A stretch of DNA of 64,000 bases, taken from Microvirga alba. Its GTDB lineage: Bacteria; Pseudomonadota; Alphaproteobacteria; Rhizobiales; Beijerinckiaceae. Every line of letters starts with the position of its first letter. Positions within the stretch are counted from its first letter, which is position 1. A program made the position numbers and the translations under genes. The stretch spans positions 310,001 to 374,000 of the forward strand of contig NZ_JADQDO010000002.1 of assembly GCF_015694465.1 (NCBI RefSeq), written 5' to 3'. This document shows, in pieces, positions 47,270 to 56,160 of this stretch. The notes beneath the pieces were generated by a model, which saw only the letters and a program-made list of their open reading frames with translations, was not told where the DNA came from and searched no databases.

Positions 47270-48039
47270 CGACAGCCGTGATTCTGGCGGGCGGGCGGGG
47301 CACCCGGCTCGCGGAGGAAACAAGCGCCCGGCCCAAGCCCATGGTCGAGATCGGGCGCAGGCCGATCCTTTGGCATATCATGAAGATCTATGCCGCCCAC
47401 GGCGTCACCGATTTCGTGATCTGCCTCGGTTACATGGGCTTCCTGATCAAGGAATTCTTCGTCAATTACCACCTGCATGAAGCGGACGTCTCGGTCGATC
47501 TCAACTCCGGCGCGGTGAGCTATCACCGCAACGCGGCGGAGCCCTGGCGCGTGACCCTGATCGACACCGGCGACGACACCCAGACCGGCGGCCGGTTGAA
47601 GCGAGTGGCGCGTTATCTCGATCCGACAGAACCCTTTTGCCTCACCTACGGCGACGGGGTCGGCGATGTCGACGTCACCGCGCTTCTCGCCTTTCATCGC
47701 ACCCATGGGCGGCTCGCCACCGTGACGGCCGTGGCCCCGCCCGGACGATTCGGGGCGCTTGCCCGGACGGGCGAGCGCGTGACGGCGTTCATGGAAAAGC
47801 CGCTTGGAGACGGCGGCGCCATCAACGGGGGCTTCTTCGTGCTCTCACCGACCGTGCTGGAACGCATCCCCGGCGACGCAACGGTTTTCGAGAAGGAGCC
47901 GCTGGAGAGCCTCGCCGCCGATGGGCAATTGTGCGCCTATGACCATCCTGGGTTCTGGCAGCCCATGGACACCCTGCGCGACAAGCTGCATCTGGAAGAG
48001 CTCTGGAGGAGCGGGGCAGCGCCATGGAAGATCTGGTGA
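47266..48039 (+). CDS. rfbF: Glucose-1-phosphate cytidylyltransferase
   Basis: A 257-residue nucleotidyltransferase making CDP-glucose from CTP and glucose-1-phosphate. The signature LAGGRGTRLAEET with RPKPMVEIGRRPILWHIM, TGDDTQTGGRLKR and YGDGVGDVD are visible. FMEKPLGDGGAINGGFFV is the sugar-binding region and HPGFWQPMDTLRDK a C-terminal family mark. RfbF-type enzymes are distinguished from RmlA by these last elements, so a CDP-sugar is indicated. ATG 47266 overlaps the glycosyltransferase stop by four bases, and its end overlaps rfbG by 16. Confidence 0.94.
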   Translation: MTTAVILAGGRGTRLAEETSARPKPMVEIGRRPILWHIMKIYAAHGVTDFVICLGYMGFLIKEFFVNYHLHEADVSVDLNSGAVSYHRNAAEPWRVTLIDTGDDTQTGGRLKRVARYLDPTEPFCLTYGDGVGDVDVTALLAFHRTHGRLATVTAVAPPGRFGALARTGERVTAFMEKPLGDGGAINGGFFVLSPTVLERIPGDATVFEKEPLESLAADGQLCAYDHPGFWQPMDTLRDKLHLEELWRSGAAPWKIW

Positions 48040-49121
48040 GGACGACGCCGCGCGATTCGCGGCGGCCGGCACCGGACCTCTGGCGCAATCGTCGCGTGCT
48101 GGTCACGGGTCATACCGGCTTCAAAGGCTCCTGGCTCTGTCTTCTCCTCTCCGGTCTTGGCGCGAATGTCTCCGGTTTCGCTCTTCCTCAAGAGCCGGGT
48201 CCGACGGCCTTCGATTTGCTCGGCGTCGCCGACCATCTTCAGCAAAGTCAGCTCGGCGATCTGCGGGATACGAGTGCGGTCGCGGCGGCGGTGCGCGAGG
48301 CTAATCCCGAGATCGTCCTGCATCTCGCCGCTCAAGCCGTGGTCGGCCGTGGTTATCGCGACCCGGCGGGCACCTTCGCCACGAACGTCACCGGCACGAT
48401 CAACCTGCTCGAAGCCTTGCGGGCGCAGATGGACAGCCTCGCCGCGGCTGTGATCGTCACGAGCGACAAGGTCTATCGCAATGACGGGACGGGCCAAGCC
48501 TTTCGTGAGACGGATCCGCTCGGAGGCGGCGACCCTTACAGCGCGTCGAAGGCGGCCTGCGAGATCGCGGTCGCATCCTACGCCCATTCGTTCGCGGGCG
48601 CTCTCCCGCCGCTTGCGACGGCGCGCGCCGGCAACGTGATCGGCGGCGGCGATTTCGGCGAGGATCGATTGATCCCCGACCTGTTCCGGGCCGAGCGCGC
48701 GGGACAACCGCTCCTGATCCGCCGCCCCGACGCGACGCGCCCCTTCCAGCACGTGCTCGATGTTCTCTGCGGCTATCTTCTCCTCGCCGAGGATCTCACC
48801 CTTCGCTCCCCCGAGACCCCGCGCGCGGTTAATTTCGGACCTGAGGATCGCGAGATGAGCGTCCGCGACGTGCTTGGCACCTTGGGGCGCGTGCGCGGCC
48901 GCCCTGTTGAATGGCGACAGGCTGATCCGCAAGCCGTCTATGCGGAAGCGCCGCGCCTTGCCATCGACGCATCGCTCGCCCGGCAGTCGCTTCGATGGGA
49001 GCCTCGCCTCAAGGGCGACGCCATCTTTACCGAGACAGCGGCATGGTATGAAGCTTGGCTCAAGGGCGAAACACTGCGCGGCCTGTCCGAACGCGCCATC
49101 GAAAGGGCGATCACTCCATGA
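48024..49121 (+). CDS. rfbG: CDP-glucose 4,6-dehydratase
   Basis: A 365-residue extended-SDR that converts CDP-glucose to CDP-4-keto-6-deoxyglucose. The cofactor site GHTGFKGSWLC (the RfbG form of GXXGXXG), VVGRGYRDP, TSDKVYRN and the catalytic YSASKAA are visible. ARAGNVIGGGDFGEDRLIPD follows. This GHTGFKGSW motif is specific for the CDP-glucose enzyme and supports the RfbF call. It begins 16 bases inside rfbF, so translation is coupled, and ends overlapping the methyltransferase ATG by four bases. Confidence 0.94.
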   Translation: MEDLVRTTPRDSRRPAPDLWRNRRVLVTGHTGFKGSWLCLLLSGLGANVSGFALPQEPGPTAFDLLGVADHLQQSQLGDLRDTSAVAAAVREANPEIVLHLAAQAVVGRGYRDPAGTFATNVTGTINLLEALRAQMDSLAAAVIVTSDKVYRNDGTGQAFRETDPLGGGDPYSASKAACEIAVASYAHSFAGALPPLATARAGNVIGGGDFGEDRLIPDLFRAERAGQPLLIRRPDATRPFQHVLDVLCGYLLLAEDLTLRSPETPRAVNFGPEDREMSVRDVLGTLGRVRGRPVEWRQADPQAVYAEAPRLAIDASLARQSLRWEPRLKGDAIFTETAAWYEAWLKGETLRGLSERAIERAITP

Positions 49122-50377
49122 CGATTCTGAAAGGGCGGGCCATCACATCCTGTCGGGCATGTAGCGGCGCATTGTCGATACCGTTCTGCGATCTTGGCGC
49201 GCAGCCGGTGGCCAACAGCTATGTTGCGATGGAAGAACGCGACAGACCCGATCCGGTCTTCCCGCTGAACGTGCGGGTCTGCGAGCGTTGCAAGCTGGCC
49301 CAACTCGATCACGTGGTCGATGCGGGGGCGATCTTCAGCGACTACGCCTATCTGTCATCCGTGTCCGCCGGATGGCTCGCGCATGCACGCGCCTTCAGCG
49401 AAACCATGATCCAGCGCCTCGGGCTCGATGCCGAAAGCTTCGTCGTCGAGGTGGCCTCGAACGACGGCTATCTCTTGCGGAACTTCGTCGCGGCAGGAAT
49501 CCCCTGCCTCGGCATCGAACCTGCCGCCAATGTGGCCGCCATCGCGGTGGCGGCGGGTATTCCGACCGAGACGCGCTTCTTCGGTCGCGAGGCCGCCGCA
49601 GCAATCCTGCGCGAGCGAAACCGCGCGCCCGACCTCATCATCGCCAACAACGTTCTGGCGCATGTTCCGGATGTGGAGGATTTCGTCGCGGGCCTTTCTC
49701 TGCTCGCGGGCGATCACGGCATCGTTTCGATTGAAGCGCCTCATCTCGTGCGGCTGGTAGAGAACGTGCAGTTCGACACGATCTATCACGAGCACTACGC
49801 CTATTGGTCCCTGCTCGCGGCCGAGCGCGTGCTGAACCGGCATGGGCTTGCGATTGTCGACGTCGAGCGTCTTCCCACCCATGGCGGATCTTTGCGCCTG
49901 TTCGCCCGTCGAGCCGAATCCTCGCTTCACCCCTCCCCGATGCTCGAGGCGATCCGCGCCGAGGAAGCGGCGGCGGGTCTCGACAGCCCCTCGTTCTATG
50001 ACGGCTTCGAGCCGCGCGTGCGGGCTGTGCTCGACGCCTTCAGGACCTATCTCGACGAAAGCCGCGCCGCGGGCCGCAAAGTCGCCGCCTATGGCGCGGC
50101 GGCAAAGGGCAACACCTTCCTCAACGCTGTCGGCGCGACGGCAGACGACATCGCTCTCGTGGCGGATGCCAACCCGTTGAAGCAGGGCCGCCTCCTGCCC
50201 GGAAGCCGCATACCCATCGTGTCGCCGGACGCCCTGTTGGCGGCGCAGCCCGACGACATCGTCATCCTGCCCTGGAACATCGCACCCGAGATCATGCGCA
50301 ACCTCTCGGCCAAGGGATGGAAGGGCCGCTTCGTCACGGCGATCCCCTCATTGAGCATTCACGAGAATTCGCCGTGA
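49118..50377 (+). CDS. Sugar C-methyltransferase (NDP-hexose type)
   Basis: A 419-residue three-domain enzyme. The N-terminal zinc part has CRACSG and CERCKLAQL, the Rossmann SAM site is FVVEVASNDGYLLRNF (about 105-120), and the C-terminal domain has AYGAAAKGNTFLN and VILPWNIAPE. This layout matches TylC3/TcaB9-type C-3 methyltransferases that add a branch methyl to 4-ketosugars. Here it would act on CDP-4-keto-6-deoxyglucose; a C-5 position is not excluded. Both ends overlap its neighbours (ATGA at the start, GTGA at the end). ATG 49118 is preferred over 49055. Confidence 0.88.
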   Translation: MTILKGRAITSCRACSGALSIPFCDLGAQPVANSYVAMEERDRPDPVFPLNVRVCERCKLAQLDHVVDAGAIFSDYAYLSSVSAGWLAHARAFSETMIQRLGLDAESFVVEVASNDGYLLRNFVAAGIPCLGIEPAANVAAIAVAAGIPTETRFFGREAAAAILRERNRAPDLIIANNVLAHVPDVEDFVAGLSLLAGDHGIVSIEAPHLVRLVENVQFDTIYHEHYAYWSLLAAERVLNRHGLAIVDVERLPTHGGSLRLFARRAESSLHPSPMLEAIRAEEAAAGLDSPSFYDGFEPRVRAVLDAFRTYLDESRAAGRKVAAYGAAAKGNTFLNAVGATADDIALVADANPLKQGRLLPGSRIPIVSPDALLAAQPDDIVILPWNIAPEIMRNLSAKGWKGRFVTAIPSLSIHENSP

Positions 50378-50904
50378 TCCTGGAGGCCACCTCTCTGCCG
50401 GGAGTCCGCCTGCTGCGGCCCGAACCTCACGCGGACAAGCGCGGTCTTTTCGCCCGGACCTATTGCCGCGAGACCTTCGCGGCGGCGGGGATCGATTTCA
50501 CGCCTCTGCAGATGAGCACATCCTTCAACCGCATCGCCGGCACCTTGCGCGGCCTGCATTGGCAAGAGGCTCCGCACGGCGAGGCGAAGCTCGTGCGAGT
50601 CACGCGCGGAGCGATGTTCGATGTGGCCGTGGATCTGCGCGCGGATTCGCCAACTTATCGAAAGTGGTTCGGGCTCGAACTCTCGGCTGAGAATCGCCTG
50701 TCGCTGTTCATTCCGGCAGGTTTCGCCCACGGCTTCATCACCCTCGAAGACGAGACGGAAATCGCCTACGCAATCGATGCCGCCTATGCTCCGGTTGCAG
50801 CGCGCGGCGCGCGTTTCGACGATCCGGCTTTCGCCATCGCGTGGCCCCTCGCGCCATCCCTCGTGGGCGAGCGGGATCTCGCCTGGCCCGGGTTCGAGGG
50901 CTGA
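50374..50904 (+). CDS. dTDP-4-dehydrorhamnose-3,5-epimerase-like sugar epimerase
   Basis: A 176-residue RmlC-fold protein. Catalytic histidine is in LRGLHWQ, the aspartate in VDLRADS, and FIPAGFAHGFITLEDETEIAY carries the general-acid tyrosine region. RmlC homologues epimerise C-3, C-5 or both. No RmlA, RmlB or RmlD partner is here, so it probably acts on the CDP-4-keto intermediate. The start is GTG 50374, overlapping the methyltransferase stop (GTGA). It is two bases before the reductase gene. Confidence 0.87.
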   Translation: MILEATSLPGVRLLRPEPHADKRGLFARTYCRETFAAAGIDFTPLQMSTSFNRIAGTLRGLHWQEAPHGEAKLVRVTRGAMFDVAVDLRADSPTYRKWFGLELSAENRLSLFIPAGFAHGFITLEDETEIAYAIDAAYAPVAARGARFDDPAFAIAWPLAPSLVGERDLAWPGFEG

Positions 50905-50906
50905 GA

Positions 50907-51815
50907 ATGGCGGCACCGCGCATCCTTGTGACGGGCGCCTCCGGGTTCATCGGGGCTTGCGTCCTCGCGCCTCTGCAGGCGCGCGGCTTCAGCGTTCATA
51001 CACTCGGCAGACGCACGCCGGAGGGACCTTTCGAGGCCCATCACCAGATCGACCTGATGGATGCCGCAGCAATCGACACCCTGCTTGCGGCGCTACGCCC
51101 GTCCCACGTGCTTCATCTGGCCTGGTTTGCGGAACACGGCCGATTCTGGACCGCGCCGGAAAATCTCGACTGGGTCGCCGCAACTCTCACCCTCGGCCGC
51201 CTCGCCGCCCGGCACGGCGTGGAACGTTTCGTCGGGGTCGGCACCTGCGCCGAATACGACTGGTCCGATGGCGGCAGCTCCCCACGGCGCGAAAGCGACG
51301 CGCTCGCCCCAGCGACCCTTTATGGACGCGCGAAGGCGGTCACCGCCGCTCATCTCGAGGCGTTGTTTGCGGACGAGGGCGTGAGCTTTGCCTGGGCCCG
51401 GATGTTCCATCTGTTCGGCGCAAATGAGCCGTCCGGCAAACTTGTCGCCTCGATTCTGGCATCGCTTCGATCGGGACAAAAGGTGGAGCTGCGCGCGGGC
51501 GCGGCCATCCGTGACTACATCCCCGTCCAGCATGCGGGTGGCGCACTGACCTCACTCGTCGCGGCGAACGTCACGGGCCCGGTCAACCTGGCGAGCGGCC
51601 AATCCGTCCGCATCAGCGAAATAGCCGGCCTCCTGGCGCAACTAACAGGTCGCGAAGACCTCTTCGACAACAGCGACCGCCCACTCCCGCCCGGGGAGAT
51701 CCCAGCCATGCTGGCGGATGTCACGAAACTGCGGCGTGAGGCCGGTGCCCCCGAGCCGCCGCCCTTGATCGAGAGCCTGCGGCAGCTCTGCGCCGAGGCC
51801 GGCAATCGTCCTTGA
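50907..51815 (+). CDS. NAD(P)-dependent extended-SDR (sugar-nucleotide reductase/epimerase)
   Basis: A 302-residue protein. The cofactor motif is LVTGASGFIGACV, VLHLAWFAEHG marks a sugar-nucleotide enzyme, the catalytic tyrosine-lysine pair appears in LYGRAKA, and FHLFGANEPSGKL follows. It likely reduces the 4-ketone of the branched intermediate and is the last gene of the six-gene operon. ATG 50907 is two bases after the epimerase stop. Downstream lie three tRNA genes on the other strand. Confidence 0.86.
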   Translation: MAAPRILVTGASGFIGACVLAPLQARGFSVHTLGRRTPEGPFEAHHQIDLMDAAAIDTLLAALRPSHVLHLAWFAEHGRFWTAPENLDWVAATLTLGRLAARHGVERFVGVGTCAEYDWSDGGSSPRRESDALAPATLYGRAKAVTAAHLEALFADEGVSFAWARMFHLFGANEPSGKLVASILASLRSGQKVELRAGAAIRDYIPVQHAGGALTSLVAANVTGPVNLASGQSVRISEIAGLLAQLTGREDLFDNSDRPLPPGEIPAMLADVTKLRREAGAPEPPPLIESLRQLCAEAGNRP

Positions 51816-51914
51816 CGAACGAGCGACCCACTCGGCGCTATGGGCGACCCGCAACAGGTCGCGGTCAACGGCCATGAGACGCTTGAATATCGATGAATTT
51901 CCCCGAGGAGAAAT

Positions 51915-51989
51915 TGGAGCGGGCGAAGGGATTCGAACCCTCGACCCCAACCTTGGCAAGGTTGTGCTCTACCCCTGAGCTACACCCGC
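51915..51989 (-). tRNA. tRNA-Gly (anticodon GCC)
   Basis: A 75-base cloverleaf with encoded CCA. Acceptor GCGGGTG/CGCCCGC, anticodon stem closing loop TTGCCAA gives GCC for GGC codons, and the T-arm has TTCGAAT. It is the last of three minus-strand tRNA genes and lies 100 bases from the sugar operon's end. Confidence 0.97.
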
Positions 51990-52009
51990 GCTCCATCGTT
52001 TCATCAGAT

Positions 52010-52085
<76 letters not shown>

Positions 52086-52198
52086 AATCTGATCCTTGGA
52101 TCGTACGGCCCCAACTCTTCCCGTGGGGGTCATCCGGGCCGGCGGCAGGCCTCGAAAGCCGCAGCAAGCCAAGAAAACCCTATTTTCTAAGGGAAGAA

Positions 52199-52274
52199 TG
52201 GTGCCGCAAGAGGGATTCGAACCCCCGACCCCCTCATTACGAATGAGGTGCTCTACCAGCTGAGCTATTGCGGC
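52199..52274 (-). tRNA. tRNA-Thr (anticodon CGT)
   Basis: A 76-base cloverleaf with encoded CCA. Acceptor GCCGCAA/TTGCGGC, anticodon stem CCTCA/TGAGG with loop TTCGTAA gives CGT for ACG codons. First in the minus-strand tRNA order, 113 bases before tRNA-Ala. Confidence 0.97.
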
Positions 52275-52361
52275 GTCACGATCGTGCGATCGAAGAGGGC
52301 GACCTCATAACCTCAAGCCCGGCGCTTGGCAAGGGATGCCGGGGCGCAGATGTGCATCCTT

Positions 52362-53912
52362 CTAGCGAAAAAGGCTGCGGCGGGTGGGCGGCGTCTCTTC
52401 CGGCGGGGCAACATCCGGTGGGCTTGCGGGGAAAACGACCGGCTCCGGTTGGGGCGGAACGGGTTGCACCGCCTTCACCGTCACGGGCGGTTCGGCCGCC
52501 TTGGGGAGCGCCGGAGCGAGCTCCTCCCGAAGGGCGGGAGCCGGCTCCAACGATATGATCGGAATGACTTTCTGCTCCTCGTGGAGGTCGGCGGTCACGT
52601 CGTCGCTCATGGCGAGCTCAGGCGCGACGAGCACGTCGGGCGGGGCCTGCCAGACGAAGGCATCGAGACGCCCGGTGACAGGCGAGATGGGAGCCCATTG
52701 CTCGGACACGACGCCGTCCGCGATCCAGGCCGGATCGCGCGGCGCGCGGGTGGCGCGGGCGAGCCACTCCCGGCCCTTGCCGGTCGCGCCATGCTCGGCC
52801 TGCTCCAGATCGGACATGAGGAGGCAGACCCGCATGGTCGGGCGCTCTGCGATGAGAGGTTCCAGCGCCGCGCGGGCGCGGGCGAATTCGCGCGATTCGA
52901 GAGCGGCGCGGGCGACCGCGAGGCGGCCTTCCGGCGCGCCATCCGAGAGCTTCTGCAGGGTGTCGGCGCGCTTGAGCCGGTCGAGGGCCGAATCGCCGGG
53001 CCGCAGATTGAGATAGACCTCCGCCAGATCCGGATGCGGCTGGCTGCGCCAGGCGGTTTCCACCACCTTGGCGGCGCGGCGCAGCTCGCCTTTGTGCGAC
53101 AGAAGCCGCCCTGCCAGCGCCGCCGCCGGAATCAGGGTCGGCGCGAGTTTTACCGCCTCCTGCGCGCTATAGAGCGCGCCATCAGGATCATGCTCGACCC
53201 GATCGAGGGCATCGGCGGTGAGAAGAACCGCCCGATGCCGCTTCGCCGTTGCCTTGTCGACAAGGCCGAGAGACGCCCGGCGCTCGATGGCGTCCAACGC
53301 CCCGCGCCAGTCGCGGTCGGCGCAGCGCGCTTCGAGCACCGCATCGCTCGCCCAAGAGGCGGCAGGTGCGAGCCGGATGGCCTCGGCGGCATATTCGCGG
53401 GCTGCGGCAGCATCGCCCCGGCGGCGCGCTTCGACGAAAAGACCGCGCAGGCCCAGAACCCGCGTCTCGTCCCGATCGATCATTTGGGTGAAAGCCGCCT
53501 CCGCCCCCGCGCGGTTGCCGGACACTTGCGCCGCCTGGGCTTTGAGAAGCAGCGCCAGCGGCTCATGGCCGAGCAGGCGCTCGGCCTCCCCCGCATAGCG
53601 GCGCGCGGCGATGGTGTCGCCCGCGCCGACGGCCACCATGCCGCGCGACACGGCCTGATAACCGCGCGCCCGACGGCGCGCCCGCGACGCGAAGGTCAGG
53701 CGGGAGGGCAGGCCCAAAATGGTCGTCACGACCGACCAGAGCAGCGTCAGCGCCAGCGCAAGGCCGACCAGCGCGACAGCGGCAACCGCGACGGAAGTCT
53801 GCATTTCGTAGCCGCCGAAGGTGACGAGCACCGTGCCAGGCCGGTCGGCGAGCCAGACCGCGCCGAAAGCCGCGACGCAGAGAAGACCGATGAAGACGAG
53901 AGTGCGCCACAT
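52362..53912 (-). CDS. hemY: HemY-like TPR membrane protein of the heme operon
   Basis: A 516-residue inner-membrane protein. Two N-terminal TM segments (about 5-22 and 38-62, AVAAVALVGLALALTLLW) precede an array of TPR-like repeats and a proline-rich C-terminal tail (about 460-516). This is the HemY_N layout, not the protoporphyrinogen oxidase that shares the name. It follows the mitofilin-like gene by 15 bases and shares its strand with hemD and hemC. Its role in heme synthesis is only inferred from context in E. coli and relatives. Confidence 0.85.
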   Translation of the reverse strand: MWRTLVFIGLLCVAAFGAVWLADRPGTVLVTFGGYEMQTSVAVAAVALVGLALALTLLWSVVTTILGLPSRLTFASRARRRARGYQAVSRGMVAVGAGDTIAARRYAGEAERLLGHEPLALLLKAQAAQVSGNRAGAEAAFTQMIDRDETRVLGLRGLFVEARRRGDAAAAREYAAEAIRLAPAASWASDAVLEARCADRDWRGALDAIERRASLGLVDKATAKRHRAVLLTADALDRVEHDPDGALYSAQEAVKLAPTLIPAAALAGRLLSHKGELRRAAKVVETAWRSQPHPDLAEVYLNLRPGDSALDRLKRADTLQKLSDGAPEGRLAVARAALESREFARARAALEPLIAERPTMRVCLLMSDLEQAEHGATGKGREWLARATRAPRDPAWIADGVVSEQWAPISPVTGRLDAFVWQAPPDVLVAPELAMSDDVTADLHEEQKVIPIISLEPAPALREELAPALPKAAEPPVTVKAVQPVPPQPEPVVFPASPPDVAPPEETPPTRRSLFR

Positions 53913-53927
53913 GCTGGCCTGATCCTT

Positions 53928-55190
53928 TTACTGCGCCGTACGATTAAGCGCCGCGAGCGCATCGGAAGCGACGGCCGAGGCCGCTTTTTCAGCTGCCGCG
54001 CGGTTCTTGACCAGGATGCCCCATTTTTCGGACATCCGTCGCGCCGGTTCGGGCAGGGCATCCCAGGCTGCCGCTGCATCCACCACATCCCCGCGCGCCA
54101 AGGCCTGCTCGATCCGGGCGACGAGGCTCGGAACGCTCGTGGAGCCCGGCTGATCGACAGGCCGAATCGTGACGATGCGGTCGGCCATGCGCATCAGGCG
54201 GTCCGTCCAGCTGCCGGCGGCGGCGCGGTCCTCACGCAGGATGTCGGCGCTCACGGGCTTGAAGCTTTGCGCCAGCGCGGTGGCGGTCGGAGCACCGCGT
54301 TCCGCGAAGGGTTCGAGCGGGGCGAGGCGGGCGGCATCGCCATCCACTTTCTTCAAAGTAGCCAAGACGTCGGCATAAGAGGTGCCGGCGCGCACGGAAT
54401 CGTTCAGCCGCTCGGCCAGAACGACGCGAATTCCCGCTTGGGCCGCAGCCTGCGGGCCCTCGGCAAATTTCTGCGACAAGGCCGCGAACGCCTGCCCCTG
54501 ATCGGCCAGCCGGCGATCCAGACCTTGCGTCGCGCTCGCGACCCTCTCATTTTCGGAATTGACCTGATTCTCCAACGAGGAAACGCGGTTGGACAGGTCG
54601 GTCAGCGCGGCCTCGTTCTGCGGGGCCTGGATCGGCGCAAGCGGGCGATTCAGGGCTTCTTCAGCGCGAGCCGCTGCTTTTTCCGCCGCTGTTTGCGCGA
54701 CCTGCACGCGCTGATCGAGCACCGTTCGGCCGGTCTCAAGCGCCTTGATCCGGCCATCCAGCGCCTGAAGGTTGCCCGTTTGGCTCAAAACTCCGACCCG
54801 CTGCTCCAGTTGGACCAGGCGCGAATCATCGAGCCCGGCAGGCCCGCGCCAAACCTGGAGCCCATAGACCAGACCGGCGCCGATGAGGCCGCCGACAAGG
54901 CCCGCGCCGATCAGGGCCGGGACTTGATGGTCCCGCGCGGGTGGGGCTGGCGGCGGGGCCGCCTGGAACGGGCCGCCCGACGCGATGGAATCCGTCCCGG
55001 CCCCCGAATCAAACGTCTCTTCCGGCTGCGATACGGCCTCGTCGGCAACCCGCTCCGCCTCGGCGGCGGTCTTTTCGTCAGGCCGCGCGCCGTCGTCGAT
55101 GATGGTCGCCTTGAGGTCGATGGTCGCCGGCTCCCGCGTCGTCTTCTTGCGGGAGGAATTCGGGGCTTTGGGATCGGATGAATCGGTCAC
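53928..55190 (-). CDS. Mitofilin (Mic60)-like membrane protein
   Basis: A 420-residue protein. An acidic, disordered N-terminus (1-90) is followed by one TM helix (VPALIGAGLVGGLIGAGLVYGL, described in part), a coiled-coil stretch (about 120-260, LEQRVGVL, AAEKAAARAEEAL, LEDQ-type repeats), and a C-terminal helical region RIEQALARGDVVDAAAAWDA with PEPARRMSEKWG, the mitofilin signature. Alphaproteobacterial Mic60 homologues are known beside heme genes and bend intracytoplasmic membranes. GTG 55190 is preferred because GAGGGA lies just before it. The next gene upstream is hemD, 268 bases away. Confidence 0.83.
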   Translation of the reverse strand: MTDSSDPKAPNSSRKKTTREPATIDLKATIIDDGARPDEKTAAEAERVADEAVSQPEETFDSGAGTDSIASGGPFQAAPPPAPPARDHQVPALIGAGLVGGLIGAGLVYGLQVWRGPAGLDDSRLVQLEQRVGVLSQTGNLQALDGRIKALETGRTVLDQRVQVAQTAAEKAAARAEEALNRPLAPIQAPQNEAALTDLSNRVSSLENQVNSENERVASATQGLDRRLADQGQAFAALSQKFAEGPQAAAQAGIRVVLAERLNDSVRAGTSYADVLATLKKVDGDAARLAPLEPFAERGAPTATALAQSFKPVSADILREDRAAAGSWTDRLMRMADRIVTIRPVDQPGSTSVPSLVARIEQALARGDVVDAAAAWDALPEPARRMSEKWGILVKNRAAAEKAASAVASDALAALNRTAQ

Positions 55191-55261
55191 GGGTCCCTCT
55201 TGGCGGTCATCTCGATGGAGCACTCTGAGATAGAGATGTGGCAAGCTTGAGTGCTAGCGCC

Positions 55262-55306
55262 GCATGATTTTATCAGAAAACCGGATTCCGCTGTTCTGAA
55301 TCATGC
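55262..55306. repeat. Rhizobial-type palindromic repeat
   Basis: GCATGATT (55262-55269) and AATCATGC (55299-55306) with an inner CAGAA/TTCTG pair make a 13-bp stem with a TTAT bulge around AACCGGATTCCGCTG. The element class, with GGTTCC-type centres, is dispersed in Hyphomicrobiales genomes (from memory). A decayed second copy with GCCGGTTCCCGCTTCTGCG lies at about 55379-55397. Confidence 0.72.
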
Positions 55307-55458
55307 TCCCCTTTCCGATCCGATTGAACCGGAAAGGGCCCTAGAAACTCTTATTTCGCCGCATCTGTCTCGCGCAGAGCCGGTTCCCGCTTCTGCGAAA
55401 ATGCTCCTGGTTTCGGTTCCTCGTTAACCGCAGATGGTAAAGGAACCGGTCACAAGCG

Positions 55459-56160
55459 TCACGACCGGCGGTCAAGCAAAGCGAGGATCGAATCCTCGTC
55501 GGGCTGTGAGGCGCAAAGGGTCGTCATCCCGAGCCCTTCGAACGGTCCCGCCACATCAGCCGACAGGCAGAGATGCGGAAAGGATCGAAGGGTGGAGGTG
55601 AGCCCGGCCTGTTCCGCAAGCCGCAGGAAGATGTCCACGCTTCGCCGGGAATAATGGAGCGCTGCTCCGATTTGGCCAGCGGAAAGCGCCTCCCGCGCGG
55701 CAAGCGGCAGGGCCTCGATAGCCTGCGCCTCGTAGGCCTCCCATTGCACAACGAAAAACCCGGCCGCCCGCAACGAGGCCGCCGGTTCAGCTTTGTGATG
55801 GCGGGCCGTGACATGGAGCAGCCGCAAGCCGTGGCTCAACGTGCCGCGGATGAGAGCGGAGAGCGATTTCGCGTCCCCGTCCGCCACAACAATCGAAGAA
55901 AAGCCCGCCTCCCGCACGGCGGAGGCAGTGTGCGGCCCAACGGCAAAGACGGGGATCCGCTTGTCCTCGACCAGTGCCAACGCATCGATGGCGTGGGCGC
56001 TGGTGACGATGAGCGCATCCCATGAATCGCGCGGCAGAGGCTCGCCGGTCGGCACGATCCGGGTAGTGGGAGCGACGAGCGCCTCATGGCCGCGAGCGAC
56101 GAGGCGTTGGCTGGTGCGCTCGGCGTCGTCCTGCGAGCGGGTGACGAGAATGCGCATCAT
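55459..56160 (-). CDS. hemD: Uroporphyrinogen-III synthase
   Basis: A 233-residue enzyme that closes hydroxymethylbilane to uroporphyrinogen III, the branch to heme. The family is weakly conserved; ILVTRSQDDAERT at the start, ALIVTSAHAID, VFAVGPHTASAVREAG and the late HYSRRSVDIFL (HFTSPS-like) place it. The start is ATG 56160 or 56157, overlapping the hemC stop by one base. Its position directly after hemC supports the call. Confidence 0.93.
   Translation of the reverse strand: MMRILVTRSQDDAERTSQRLVARGHEALVAPTTRIVPTGEPLPRDSWDALIVTSAHAIDALALVEDKRIPVFAVGPHTASAVREAGFSSIVVADGDAKSLSALIRGTLSHGLRLLHVTARHHKAEPAASLRAAGFFVVQWEAYEAQAIEALPLAAREALSAGQIGAALHYSRRSVDIFLRLAEQAGLTSTLRSFPHLCLSADVAGPFEGLGMTTLCASQPDEDSILALLDRRS

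Noticed and set aside
52326..55181. Very long plus-strand open frame (951 codons)
   Set aside because: Antisense to the hemY and mitofilin-like genes, which both have clear features. The plus frame has none.
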